Shown one piece after another: positions 1 through 8,923 of a stretch of DNA of 64,000 bases. A program made the translations under genes and the position numbers. The stretch spans positions 1 to 64,000 of the forward strand of contig JAEWHE010000042.1 in assembly GCA_023387965.1 (NCBI GenBank), read 5' to 3'. Every line of letters begins with the position of its first letter. Position 1 is the first letter of the stretch. This DNA comes from Bacteroidota bacterium. Lineage in GTDB: Bacteria; Bacteroidota; Bacteroidia; Flavobacteriales; Flavobacteriaceae. The notes beneath the pieces were generated by a model that saw nothing but the letters and a program-made list of their open reading frames with translations, did no database searches and was not told the origin of the DNA.

Positions 1-79
1 TTTTTTTACCATATAAGGGATTTAAGGACATTGGAGGAGTTCGTTTTTGTAATGGAAAGATTTGTCAACTTTAAACTTT
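1..79. repeat. 79-bp direct repeat, copy 1 (runs to window edge)
   Basis: Begins with seven T and ACCATATAAGG and ends in TTTAAACTTT. It is followed after 15 bases by a second copy at 95-173 with two mismatches, giving a period of 94. The copy may extend beyond the left window edge. It lies downstream of the minus-strand hydrolase gene at 183-884. Confidence 0.85.
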
Positions 80-94
80 GAACTTTGAACAAAA

Positions 95-173
95 TTTTTT
101 TACCATATAAGGCATTTAAGAACATTGGAGGAGTTCGTTTTTGTAATGGAAAGATTTGTCAACTTTAAACTTT
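95..173. repeat. 79-bp direct repeat, copy 2
   Basis: Second copy of the repeat at 1-79, differing at two positions (GGGATTTAAGG against GGCATTTAAGA). It stops 9 bases before the stop codon of the hydrolase gene. Short direct repetition of ACTTTGAAC occurs at the junction, consistent with slippage or unequal recombination. No coding function is seen. Confidence 0.85.
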
Positions 174-182
174 AGACTTTTA

Positions 183-884
183 TCACAATTCATCGTGGTA
201 AAACAAAATAGTCCAATTTTCGTTGGTGGCTTGTTGTTCCCATTTTTTACGGAGCGATTTGCCAACAGCGCCATCATGGTCAGTTTTGTAAGCGATCGAA
301 CGGTTGAGATAAGACTTTCGAGGTAACTCGTCAGCACCAAAAAAAATAATTTGGTATTGGTCTTTGAGCCAAAAAACTTGATGAAATGGTGTATGGCCTT
401 TGGTAACTTCAAACGAAATATTCGGATCTATTTGACCAGAATCTTCGTCGAGCCAAACCACATTGGGCAAATTTTTTAAATGGGAAAGTTGTTCAAAATC
501 AAACGATGGATTTTGCGTTTGGGTTAAAGCAAAATCGTATTCACGTTTTTGGATATATATTTTTGCATTGGGAAAATTTTCTTGAAAAACCTGACCTTGC
601 ACCTCTCCTATTCCACCTGCGTGATCCTTGTGGAGATGAGACATGAGCACTTTTGTAACTTGCTGTGGCAGGATTTTATTTTGCTCCAAAAGCACTGTGA
701 CATTTTCCGTTCCTGGTTGAGAAGCTAAACCCGAATCCAACAAAATAACGTCGCGAGCCGTGATAATCACGAAGGTTTTAACTTCCATCACGAGTCCGGT
801 TTTACTATTTTCTTTATTTAAAAGGACAAAATCTTTTTGTTTGTTGACGCTAAAAGTTCCTTGACTAAGCGGGATAATCTTCAT
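183..884 (-). CDS. MBL-fold metallo-hydrolase
   Basis: A 233-residue protein of the metallo-beta-lactamase fold. The zinc-binding signature SHLHKDHAGG is at about residues 82-91, preceded by the typical strand ending in LLDSGL. The third ligand region GHTPFHQVFWL and a later GADE aspartate complete the dinuclear metal site pattern. There is no signal peptide, so it should be cytosolic. The family includes lactonases, thioesterases, glyoxalase II-like and other hydrolases, and the substrate cannot be told from sequence. Nothing nearby gives a pathway: the gene stands alone between the left-edge repeats and a divergent histidine kinase. The fold is sure and the reaction unknown. Confidence 0.85.
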   Translation of the reverse strand: MKIIPLSQGTFSVNKQKDFVLLNKENSKTGLVMEVKTFVIITARDVILLDSGLASQPGTENVTVLLEQNKILPQQVTKVLMSHLHKDHAGGIGEVQGQVFQENFPNAKIYIQKREYDFALTQTQNPSFDFEQLSHLKNLPNVVWLDEDSGQIDPNISFEVTKGHTPFHQVFWLKDQYQIIFFGADELPRKSYLNRSIAYKTDHDGAVGKSLRKKWEQQATNENWTILFYHDEL

Positions 885-1053
885 GTGGCAAAAATTTGTA
901 TGTTAAAAATAATAATTTTTAAACGGAAATACGCACCATTTAACGTAGTTATGGCAATTTCTCGTTTGGAACGATTTCTAAAAAATACTACAATAAAATA
1001 GGTTTTGTATTCGCAAAAATGTACATTTATGTTATTGTAAATCCCCTAATGTT

Positions 1054-4000
1054 TTGAAAAAAAATCCGCTGAATGCCGCTGCGCTTTTACAAGTTTTATC
1101 TGGAAATTATGTACTACTTAGTTCGCAAAAACCTTATGAAATTGAAGGTTTTACAAAAGAATTTGAAACTGCATTCGGCCAAAATATTGACCTGAATTCT
1201 ACTAAAGCGATAGATTTTTTTGGAGAAATTTTGGGTAACCAAATCCTTGAAAATATTGAAAATGCTTCAAAAAGTAAATTTGAGCAGTCGACAAAATTTC
1301 AAGTTGAGAATTTGGAGAAATGGGATTTTGAGTTGCTTCCGGTGAAAAACGGAAGTCAGAAGCCTGAGTTTATTTTGATTCAAATTAATAAAAATCAAGC
1401 ACAACCTACAATAAATGAGGCTTTCCCATCTGAAATATTAGAGCATTCTCACCAATTTTTCAGCCAAAGTGCCATTGCAATGCATATTTTTCTTGGTCCT
1501 GAATTGATTTTGCTTCACGCAAATGACAAAACTTTCGAGCTTTGGGGAAAAGATAAATCTGTTATTGGCAAGCGACTTCGGGACTATTTACCCGAACTAA
1601 ACGATCAGGGCTATCCCGAAATTCTTGAAGAAGTTTTACGTTCGGGCAAAGCTTATAACACTACTGAAGCACCAGTTTTTTTGCCGAAAAAAGGACAACT
1701 TCGCTTGGCTTATGTCAATTTTTCTGCACAACCCTATTTTGGTGATTCTCCAGAAAAACCTATTGGTGTGCTGATTATGGCTCGCGAAGTGACACAAGAT
1801 GTAGAACAGCGAAAAGCGAGTCAAAAGTTAGCGGAAAATCTAGAACTGGCGATAGAAATCGGTCAATTAGGCGTTTTTAATATTGACTTGGAGAAAAAAA
1901 TTGCACGATTCTCGAACCAAATTGTAAAATGGTTTGAATTGACTGACAACACCATTTCGCTTGCTGAGTTTTACGCCAAAATTCATGCGGAAGACCGAAC
2001 TAAAATCATGAAATTATTTTCGGCAGCGGGAGAACAAGAAGAGGAAAAACATAATTTGATCTTTCGATTCACCACGACCTCAAAAAAAATGGTTTACATC
2101 AAATGCATGGGGCAATTTCATTTTGACGACAATCATGCCGTAAGTGTTTCTGGCGTTTTCCAAAATATTGAAAAGCTGATTGAGTCCGAAAAATCGGCAG
2201 AAGAAAAAACAAATGTTTTAGCGCAATTGTTAAAACACGCGCCGTTTCCTATTGGACTATACGTGGGAAAAGAAATGAAAATTGAGTTTGTCAATGACGC
2301 GATTATTCAAACTTGGGGTAAGGGTCCTGATTTAGTTGGAAAAAAATATGCCGACATTTTACCTGAACTTTCAAACCAAAATGTTTACAATCAATTAAAT
2401 GACGTTTTTGAATCCGGAAAACCTTTCGTAGCCAAAAACCAACATATCAAACTTGCCATTAATGGTCAATTGCAAGATTTTTATTTTAATTACACCTTCA
2501 CTCCCATTTACGACTTGGAAGGACAAATTTATGGGGTGATGAATACCGCCAATGATGTGACGGATTTAGTTTTGGCGAAGCAAAAAGCAGAAGAAAGTGA
2601 AAACCGTTATCGTTTGCTAATTGAAGAATCGAGTGTGGCAACGGCTCTTTATCTTGGACCAGAGCATAAAGTTCATTATGCCAATGATTTGATGCTAAAA
2701 TTTTGGGGGAAAAATCACAAAATCATAGGAAAAAGTGTTCGTGATGCTTTGCCGGAATTAGCAGGGCAAAACTTTTTTGAAAAATTTGATAGAGTGTTCC
2801 AAACAGGCGAAGATTACGTAGGTGTTGGCGAAGAAGCTTGGCTTGAAGTCGATGGAATTATGACGCGTGGTTACTATAGTTTTACTTACAAAGCCTTGCG
2901 TAATCAGGCAAATGAAATTTACGGGATTCATCACATTGCTGTAGATAGTACCCAAGAAAAATTAAATCTAGAAGCTTTGCACGAAAGTGAAAAGAATTTT
3001 AGAAACATGATTTTGCAAGCGCCAATTGCCATTTGCATTTTAGAAGGCTCCGATTATAAATTTGAAATTGTCAATCAAAAAATGGAAGTTTTGCTCGGTC
3101 GCGTGAGTGAAAAATTGATCAATTTTCCGCTCTTCGATGCCATGCCGGAACTTATTAATGAAGGTTTGCAAAATATTCTCGAACGCGTTTATGCATCGGG
3201 AACGTCTTTTATTTCTGAAGAACAGAATTTCCATTTACCCAGACCAACCGGATTAGAATCGCTTTATATCACTTACATTTATGAACCCATTTTGGATCAA
3301 AACAATCATGTTCGAAGCGTGATGGTGGTGGCAAATGATGTGACGCAACAAGTTTTGGCACGAAAAAAAATTGAAGAAATCGTTCAGGAGCGAACTAAAG
3401 AATTGGCAGAGGCAAATTTAAATTTAAAAAATTCTAATGCTGAATTGGCGCAATTTGCCTACATCGCTTCACACGATTTGCAAGAACCGCTTCGGAAGAT
3501 TACTATTTTTGGCAATATGTTAGAAGAAAATTTAGGCGAAATTTCTCCCAAAGCCAAATCATATTTGGAAAAAATAAACAATTCTGCCACAAGAATGACC
3601 AATTTAATTAAGGATGTTTTGGGCTATTCCGAACTTTCCCGAGGACACGATATCTTCAAAAAAACGGATTTGAACAAAGTTTTGAAAGATGTCATCAGCG
3701 ATTACGAATTGGTTATCGAACAGAAAAAAGTCGCCATTCATTGGAACGAACTTCCCGTAATTAATGTTATTCCACTTCAAATTTCGCAATTGTTTAGCAA
3801 TCTGATTTCAAATTCCATTAAATATTCTCGCGAAAATGTAACGCCGGAAATTACCATTCAAGTAAGAAAAGCTACTGAAACGGAACAGGAATCGTACAAT
3901 TTTGCCGAAAATGTAACTTACTACAAGTTCAATTTTACTGACAACGGAATAGGATTTAAAACTGAATACGCAGAAAAAATCTTTAGCATTTTTCAGCGAC

Positions 4001-4152
4001 TACACGGCAAAGGTGAATTTGAAGGAACAGGAATTGGGCTTGCGATGTGTAAAAAAATTTTGGAAAACCACGGAGGAACCATTTACGCAGAACCTAATGA
4101 AGCTCACGGAGCAAATTTTGTATTTTACTTACCCGAAAAGAAAGTCAAATAA
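1054..4152 (+). CDS. Cytosolic sensor histidine kinase with five PAS modules
   Basis: A 1032-residue kinase without membrane segments. After an N-terminal region, five PAS-type modules begin near residues 128, 257, 385, 515 and 645, an almost constant pitch of about 129. Four of them share a WGK/IGK/LPEL signature and look like internal duplicates. A coiled coil (about 773-800) leads to the HisKA helix with phospho-acceptor H807 in ASHDLQEPLRKI. The catalytic domain has an N box (NLISNSIKYS), a G1 box (DNGIGF) and a G2 box (GTGIGLAMCKKI). The only conventional in-frame start is TTG at 1054; an ATG at 1049 reads straight into a stop. No response regulator is adjacent, so it is an orphan kinase. 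The signal is unknown. Confidence 0.88.
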   Translation: MKKNPLNAAALLQVLSGNYVLLSSQKPYEIEGFTKEFETAFGQNIDLNSTKAIDFFGEILGNQILENIENASKSKFEQSTKFQVENLEKWDFELLPVKNGSQKPEFILIQINKNQAQPTINEAFPSEILEHSHQFFSQSAIAMHIFLGPELILLHANDKTFELWGKDKSVIGKRLRDYLPELNDQGYPEILEEVLRSGKAYNTTEAPVFLPKKGQLRLAYVNFSAQPYFGDSPEKPIGVLIMAREVTQDVEQRKASQKLAENLELAIEIGQLGVFNIDLEKKIARFSNQIVKWFELTDNTISLAEFYAKIHAEDRTKIMKLFSAAGEQEEEKHNLIFRFTTTSKKMVYIKCMGQFHFDDNHAVSVSGVFQNIEKLIESEKSAEEKTNVLAQLLKHAPFPIGLYVGKEMKIEFVNDAIIQTWGKGPDLVGKKYADILPELSNQNVYNQLNDVFESGKPFVAKNQHIKLAINGQLQDFYFNYTFTPIYDLEGQIYGVMNTANDVTDLVLAKQKAEESENRYRLLIEESSVATALYLGPEHKVHYANDLMLKFWGKNHKIIGKSVRDALPELAGQNFFEKFDRVFQTGEDYVGVGEEAWLEVDGIMTRGYYSFTYKALRNQANEIYGIHHIAVDSTQEKLNLEALHESEKNFRNMILQAPIAICILEGSDYKFEIVNQKMEVLLGRVSEKLINFPLFDAMPELINEGLQNILERVYASGTSFISEEQNFHLPRPTGLESLYITYIYEPILDQNNHVRSVMVVANDVTQQVLARKKIEEIVQERTKELAEANLNLKNSNAELAQFAYIASHDLQEPLRKITIFGNMLEENLGEISPKAKSYLEKINNSATRMTNLIKDVLGYSELSRGHDIFKKTDLNKVLKDVISDYELVIEQKKVAIHWNELPVINVIPLQISQLFSNLISNSIKYSRENVTPEITIQVRKATETEQESYNFAENVTYYKFNFTDNGIGFKTEYAEKIFSIFQRLHGKGEFEGTGIGLAMCKKILENHGGTIYAEPNEAHGANFVFYLPEKKVK

Positions 4153-4155
4153 GTC

Positions 4156-4587
4156 TTAGGATTGTGTAGTTTTAGAATTTGAATTTTGCTCGGTTTCGTT
4201 TTCAAGAATTTTTTTTTGAATGCGTTCCAAGCTTTTAAATTTGTAGTCAATAGCCAAACCTTCTTCAAGCAAATGGTTAACATCAAACAAGTTAAGGCAT
4301 AAAAACTGTCGTGACTCTTGGGTCAAATCTTCGAATAAAATTTCCTCGGCTGCATAGGTTTCTAGTTCGCCCTTTAGTTCATCTTGTTCCAAATGATTTT
4401 CTAAAAAGTTTTTCGTTAGATCCGAAATGGGTCGCAAAGCAGGTTTAAGTTGCTTATCAAGTACATATTCTAAATTTTCGTCCGTTACCGGAAGAAATAC
4501 GTATTCATCAAACAAAACGACTAATCCGTGCGCTTTGTTAGCCTCGTAAAAAGGATATATTGTTAGATGGGAGTTTTCAATCTTCAT
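4156..4587 (-). CDS. Conserved-looking hypothetical protein
   Basis: A 143-residue acidic, soluble protein with no signal peptide and no family I recognise. The ATG at 4587 (MKIENSHL) is preferred over a TTG six codons upstream. The middle is rich in Leu, Glu and Asp and probably helical (EQDELKGELETYAAEEI); the C-terminus is a polar Asn/Ser/Thr tail. It converges on the five-PAS kinase with only three bases between the stop codons, so the two transcripts probably run into each other. The region upstream, shared with hemN, holds no obvious exact promoter for it. Function unknown. Confidence 0.6.
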   Translation of the reverse strand: MKIENSHLTIYPFYEANKAHGLVVLFDEYVFLPVTDENLEYVLDKQLKPALRPISDLTKNFLENHLEQDELKGELETYAAEEILFEDLTQESRQFLCLNLFDVNHLLEEGLAIDYKFKSLERIQKKILENETEQNSNSKTTQS

Positions 4588-4766
4588 TACTTTCAGAAAT
4601 TGCAAAGTTTGTTCGCTTCCACAAATATCGAAAATTACTAAAAAACCTTATTATATCATAAAAATCAATTGTTATACAATTATTATAAGTCAATAGTTAA
4701 AACATGAAAAATTGAGCTTTTGCCTTATAGCGAATATATAAATTTTAACAAAAAAATGATTGGTGA

Positions 4767-4780
4767 ATGACAAATGTCAT
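4767..4780. promoter_or_regulatory. Palindrome ATGACA-N2-TGTCAT upstream of hemN
   Basis: A perfect 6-bp inverted repeat with two central A, 45 bases before the hemN start codon. The dyad and half-site size resemble Crp/Fnr-type operators, and hemN genes are classic targets of oxygen or redox regulators. The regulator is inferred, not shown; a Crp/Fnr family gene lies elsewhere in this window at 31794-32375. Confidence 0.45.
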
Positions 4781-4825
4781 GTAAATCGACTTGCCCTTGC
4801 CGTTATTTTGTAGAAAAAATATTTT

Positions 4826-6193
4826 ATGACAAATTGTTCCATCTTACAAAAATATAATGTTCCCGGACCGCGATACACAAGTTATCCTACGGTTCCGTAT
4901 TGGCAAAATGACGATTTTAATGTGAACGTTTGGTCATATCGGTTCACTGAAACTTTTAACGCCACGAATTCTTCCGAAGGCATTAGTCTTTACATCCATC
5001 TCCCCTTTTGCGAAAGCCTGTGTACCTTTTGCGGATGCACCAAAAGAATCACGAAAAATCACAAGGTCGAAGAGCCATATTTGCGAGCGGTTTTGAAAGA
5101 ATGGCATTTGTATTTACAGCAATTTGGCGACAAGCCAGTTTTAAAAGAAATTCACATTGGCGGTGGAACACCTACTTTTTTTTCTGTAAGAAATTTGGAA
5201 GATTTGATAAACGGAATTTTTAAAACTTCCATTATTGCTGAAGATTTTGAGTTTAGTTTTGAAGGTCATCCTAATAATACCACTCGGGGACATTTGCAAA
5301 AATTATATGATTTAGGTTGCCGACGCGTGAGTTTTGGCGTTCAAGATTACGATCCAATTGTCCAAAAAGCCATCAATAGAAACCAACCATTTTTAAACGT
5401 AGCGAGAGCCACGGTTTGGGCAAAAGAAATTGGTTATACTTCTGTGGGACACGATTTAATTTTTGGATTACCGTTTCAAACCATTGAAAATGTGATTGAT
5501 ACAATTGAAAAAACAGCTATTTTGCAACCGGACAGAATTGCGTTTTACAGTTATGCTCACACGCCTTGGATGAAGGGAAACGGTCAACGCGGTTTTAAAG
5601 ACGAAGATATTCCGAAGGATTCTGAAAAAAGAAAATTGTACGAAACCGGCAAGCAAATGCTGGAGGAAAACGGTTATGTAGAAATCGGAATGGACCATTT
5701 TGCATTGCCAAAAGATTCGCTTTATTTGGCAACAAAAAATAACAAATTACACCGAAATTTTATGGGTTACAATGCCTCAAAAACGAGTTTGATGATTGGA
5801 TTAGGAGTTTCGGCAATTAGCGATTGTTGGACTGGTTTTGCCCAAAATACAAAGGATTTAGACGATTATTACCAACTATTAGAGTGGAATCAAATTCCGG
5901 TGATTAAAGGACATTTTCTCAATACCGAAGACTTAATTGTGCGACAACACATCTTGAATTTGACTTGTAAATTAGAAACTTCTTGGCGAAAACCTGAAAA
6001 TTATTTTACAGAAATACCATTCACTATCAATGATTTAAAAGAAATGCAGAAAGATAATTTAATTCTAATTGAGTCTGAAAAAATTAAAATTACCGAAGCC
6101 GGAAAACCATTTATCCGAAATGTTTGTATGGCATTTGACCTCAGAATGAAAAGAAATGTTCCGGAAACCAAACTTTTTTCAATGACGATTTAA
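4826..6193 (+). CDS. hemN: Oxygen-independent coproporphyrinogen III oxidase
   Basis: A 455-residue radical SAM enzyme that converts coproporphyrinogen III to protoporphyrinogen IX without oxygen, in the cytosolic heme pathway. The N-terminal PGPRYTSYPTVPYW segment is typical of true HemN rather than HemW. The 4Fe-4S cluster motif is C62, C66, C69 followed by G70-C71. The glycine-rich GGGTPTFF strand follows at about residues 112-119. Length matches the family. Expression is probably oxygen-controlled, given the palindrome 45 bases upstream. The last four bases overlap the end of the convergent gene at 6190-6960. Confident assignment. Confidence 0.95.
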   Translation: MTNCSILQKYNVPGPRYTSYPTVPYWQNDDFNVNVWSYRFTETFNATNSSEGISLYIHLPFCESLCTFCGCTKRITKNHKVEEPYLRAVLKEWHLYLQQFGDKPVLKEIHIGGGTPTFFSVRNLEDLINGIFKTSIIAEDFEFSFEGHPNNTTRGHLQKLYDLGCRRVSFGVQDYDPIVQKAINRNQPFLNVARATVWAKEIGYTSVGHDLIFGLPFQTIENVIDTIEKTAILQPDRIAFYSYAHTPWMKGNGQRGFKDEDIPKDSEKRKLYETGKQMLEENGYVEIGMDHFALPKDSLYLATKNNKLHRNFMGYNASKTSLMIGLGVSAISDCWTGFAQNTKDLDDYYQLLEWNQIPVIKGHFLNTEDLIVRQHILNLTCKLETSWRKPENYFTEIPFTINDLKEMQKDNLILIESEKIKITEAGKPFIRNVCMAFDLRMKRNVPETKLFSMTI

Positions 6194-6960
6194 GGCGAAA
6201 TTCTTTTTTCGGTTAAATATTTCCAATAGCGTTTTGGCACGTGACGAATGTGTAATTTCATATTTTTTCGTGCTAAAATGTTGGTGCTTTTAAAATAATC
6301 TTGCCACAAAATAGAAAACAAATCTTCTTTAACGCTCAAAATTTCTGAGCCAGCCTCATTACTTTTTAAATCCGGAAGAAACTCAAAAACAATTTCTTCG
6401 ACCGTTTCAAGATTATAATGCAAGCCGTATTTTCTTTTTAAGTCGTAGATAATCCATTGTTGATCAGCATAGCGGTCTTTAAAAAATTTTGAAATTAATG
6501 GCAGAACGTTAAAATCCGGTTCAACTGCAGCATAAAAAATGCCATCACTCGTTTCCTGAAACCGGATAAATGCTTTCATGCGATGTCTTTCACGACTAAC
6601 GCTTTTGGCAATTTTTGTTATAGCAATTACGTTTTGGTGACCAAAATTTTTCTCCGGATGCTCCAATTTTGAATAAAAAACATACACGCAAAATTCAAAA
6701 ATTTGACAGAAACTTTCTTCTGTTTCAGACAAATACGAAGTATAAATTTGATATAAAAATGCTGGCGAAATGCGCTTTTTCAATCCGTTCCAAACCCGAG
6801 TCGATTTTTCTTCATCCGTCACTACTTCTACAACCTCTTCCATCAAAACCGGGTGAAAATGAGCTTGAGAAACTACACTAAAAAATTGAGGTTTTCTTTC
6901 AAAAAATTCAAAAACTGTGGTGAGTAAGCCACTAAAGGTTCCATCAAAAACAAGTATCAT
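6190..6960 (-). CDS. Putative DNA metabolism protein, DUF4130/TIGR03915 type
   Basis: A 256-residue protein that matches my recollection of the TIGR03915/DUF4130 family: an N-terminal VFDGTFSGLLTTVFEFF segment, a central SRERHRMKAFIRF motif, and a C-terminal stretch ending RHVPKRYWKYLTEK. These proteins are called putative DNA metabolism or SAM-dependent glycosylase-like proteins because they nearly always sit next to a radical SAM gene, as here: the radical SAM gene ends one base before this start. The two are almost certainly cotranscribed and act together. Its end overlaps the end of hemN by four bases. Biochemical role not established to my knowledge. Confidence 0.8.
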   Translation of the reverse strand: MILVFDGTFSGLLTTVFEFFERKPQFFSVVSQAHFHPVLMEEVVEVVTDEEKSTRVWNGLKKRISPAFLYQIYTSYLSETEESFCQIFEFCVYVFYSKLEHPEKNFGHQNVIAITKIAKSVSRERHRMKAFIRFQETSDGIFYAAVEPDFNVLPLISKFFKDRYADQQWIIYDLKRKYGLHYNLETVEEIVFEFLPDLKSNEAGSEILSVKEDLFSILWQDYFKSTNILARKNMKLHIRHVPKRYWKYLTEKRISP

Positions 6961-6961
6961 A

Positions 6962-8218
6962 CTAAAAAAGAGTCAATTGATTTTGCGGAATTTTTGTGTA
7001 TTTACTGGCGCTTTCACTCACAATTATATTCCGAAGATGAACAGGATCAGGGTCATTTATTTGTAAAAAGCTATCGGCACATCTTAAAAAATATTTTGCT
7101 CTATTGTAAGCAATTCCCAATTTTTGCAATTGGTAGGATCGTAGTTTTCCAAATTTTCTTGCCTGCATTATTTTTTTTGCCGAACCCACGCCAATCCCGG
7201 GAATACGCAAAATCATCTTATAATCAGCCGTGTTGATATCTACAGGAAAATATTCCATATTACGCAAAGCCCAACTTAACTTAGGATCAATATCTACATC
7301 AAGATGCGGATTTTTGGGATTGAGAATTTCGTGAACATCAAAACCGTAAAAACGCATCAACCAATCCGTTTGATACAATCTATTTTCTCTCAAAAGTGGC
7401 GGTTGTGAACCAATCATCGGCATTCTTTCGTCATAACTTATGGGAATATAACCGGAATAATAAACGCGTTTCAGATTAAAATTTTTGTAGTATTGATTCG
7501 CGCTGTACATAATTTCCATGTCGGTTTCGGGTGTAGCTCCAATCACCATTTGTGTGCTTTGTCCCGCCGGAACGAATTTTGGCGTACTTTTAATTATTTT
7601 TTTTTCGTCTTTAAATTTTACAATACTGTTTTCAATGAACGCCAAAGGTTTTTTTACCTCATCGTGGGATTTATCAGGAGCCAAAAGTTTGAGTCCGGAT
7701 TCGGTTGGCATTTCAAGGTTAATACTCATTCTGTCAGCATATAATCCGGCTTCGGTTAATAATTCTTCGCTTGCTCCAGGAATGGTTTTCAGATGGATAT
7801 AGCCGTTAAAGTTATTTTCAAGACGTAATTTTTTTACAATTCTCACCAAACGCTCCATGGTATAATCAGCATTCTTAAAAATTCCGGAACTTAAAAACAA
7901 ACCTTCGATATAATTTCGGCGGTAAAAACCCATCGTTAATTCCACGACTTCATCAACTGTAAATGCGGCTCGTTTTACATCATTACTTTTTCGGGAAACG
8001 CAAAACGCGCAATCAAAAATGCAATGATTAGTCAATAAAATTTTCAACAAAGAAACACATCGACCATCTTCGGTATAAGTGTGGCAAATCCCAGCACCAT
8101 TGGCATCTCCTAAACCTTTGTTAGAATTTTTTCGACTGCTTCCACTTGAGGAACAAGAAACATCGTATTTGGCGGCGTCAGCTAAAATTTTCAGCTTTTC
8201 TCTAATTCTTTCAGACAT
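6962..8218 (-). CDS. Putative DNA modification/repair radical SAM protein, TIGR03916 type
   Basis: A 418-residue radical SAM protein with cluster cysteines C66, C70 and C73 (CIFDCAFC) and further cysteines at 22, 45 and 54. The C-terminal part (about 336-370) carries a helix-hairpin-helix, LRIPGIGVGSAKKIMQAR, a non-specific DNA-binding element found in repair proteins and rarely fused to radical SAM domains. The family is known as a putative DNA modification/repair radical SAM protein and pairs with the DUF4130-type protein, which begins one base downstream. The Cys and Ser rich stretch at 21-31 is odd. It is the first gene of the pair. DNA is the likely substrate; the reaction is unknown. 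Confidence 0.85.
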   Translation of the reverse strand: MSERIREKLKILADAAKYDVSCSSSGSSRKNSNKGLGDANGAGICHTYTEDGRCVSLLKILLTNHCIFDCAFCVSRKSNDVKRAAFTVDEVVELTMGFYRRNYIEGLFLSSGIFKNADYTMERLVRIVKKLRLENNFNGYIHLKTIPGASEELLTEAGLYADRMSINLEMPTESGLKLLAPDKSHDEVKKPLAFIENSIVKFKDEKKIIKSTPKFVPAGQSTQMVIGATPETDMEIMYSANQYYKNFNLKRVYYSGYIPISYDERMPMIGSQPPLLRENRLYQTDWLMRFYGFDVHEILNPKNPHLDVDIDPKLSWALRNMEYFPVDINTADYKMILRIPGIGVGSAKKIMQARKFGKLRSYQLQKLGIAYNRAKYFLRCADSFLQINDPDPVHLRNIIVSESASKYTKIPQNQLTLF

Positions 8219-8304
8219 TTTTCAAATTTTTGCCTTACAAATTTCGGAAATGGTTTTTCGAAAAAATGTTAAGTTGCCGCGATAAATTTTCCCAAATCAA
8301 CACC

Positions 8305-8342
8305 AAAAAAAAAGAGCGTTGAAATATTTTCAAACGCTTCTT
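8305..8342 (-). terminator. Intrinsic terminator after the 8398-8835 lipoprotein gene
   Basis: On the minus strand an AGCGTTTGAAA/TTTCAACGCT hairpin is followed by a run of eight T. It lies 56 bases past the lipoprotein stop codon and separates it from the radical SAM gene. Confidence 0.8.
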
Positions 8343-8397
8343 TTTAGAGTTGGCAGGTTGGATTTTCAGAGAAAAATTCTCGTATATAATTTACAAT

Positions 8398-8835
8398 TTA
8401 TTTCTTTTTTACATTAGCATTCCAGCCAGAACTACCATTTCCTTCACCACCGCTTCCGCTGGTTCCACTTCCGCCACTGGTTCCGCTACTTCCATAAACT
8501 CTGTCGCTATCAGTATTACTTTTTTGATTCGGGTCAATGATACTCACGTTAGATTCATCTTCAGAATTTACAGGTTCGGGATTTTTTCCAGCCGAAGATT
8601 TTCTTGTTCCGGAATTAGTATTCGACTGGGAAATACGATTTGTTTCGGTTGCAGCATCATTGTAAACTTCATCATTTTCAATAACTTCGGTTGTTACAAC
8701 GGTTGTGTCATTTGCATTTTTTTCTGCACATTCTGCACAAGGATCTTTTTTATTACAAGAAATAGCAAAAGTTGTGGTAATTGCTATTGCCAAAAGTAAA
8801 ATGGCTGCTGATATATTTTGACTAACTGATTTCAT
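8398..8835 (-). CDS. Hypothetical lipoprotein with Gly/Ser-rich tail
   Basis: A 145-residue exported protein. A hydrophobic signal sequence (residues 8-25) ends in a lipobox, AISC, with lipidation expected at Cys27. The mature part begins KKDPCAECAEKN, with two close cysteines, and continues as a low-complexity Asp/Asn/Thr/Ser chain that ends in a Gly/Ser-rich stretch and a Lys tail. No folded domain is apparent, so it is probably an envelope-anchored disordered protein. It has its own terminator downstream. The gene at 8924 lies upstream on the same strand at 88 bases. Function unknown. Confidence 0.75.
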   Translation of the reverse strand: MKSVSQNISAAILLLAIAITTTFAISCNKKDPCAECAEKNANDTTVVTTEVIENDEVYNDAATETNRISQSNTNSGTRKSSAGKNPEPVNSEDESNVSIIDPNQKSNTDSDRVYGSSGTSGGSGTSGSGGEGNGSSGWNANVKKK

Positions 8836-8923
8836 AATATTTTGATTTGGTTTTGAAGTAAAATTACTACAGATACAAATTCAAACCGTTACAAAATTTC
8901 AATCCAGTTTTCTAAAATATTGC

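Noticed and set aside
8350..8799. Plus-strand frame of 149 codons opposite the lipoprotein gene
   Set aside because: It is antisense to a protein with signal sequence and lipobox, and is rich in Ser/Phe/Cys as expected of an antisense frame.
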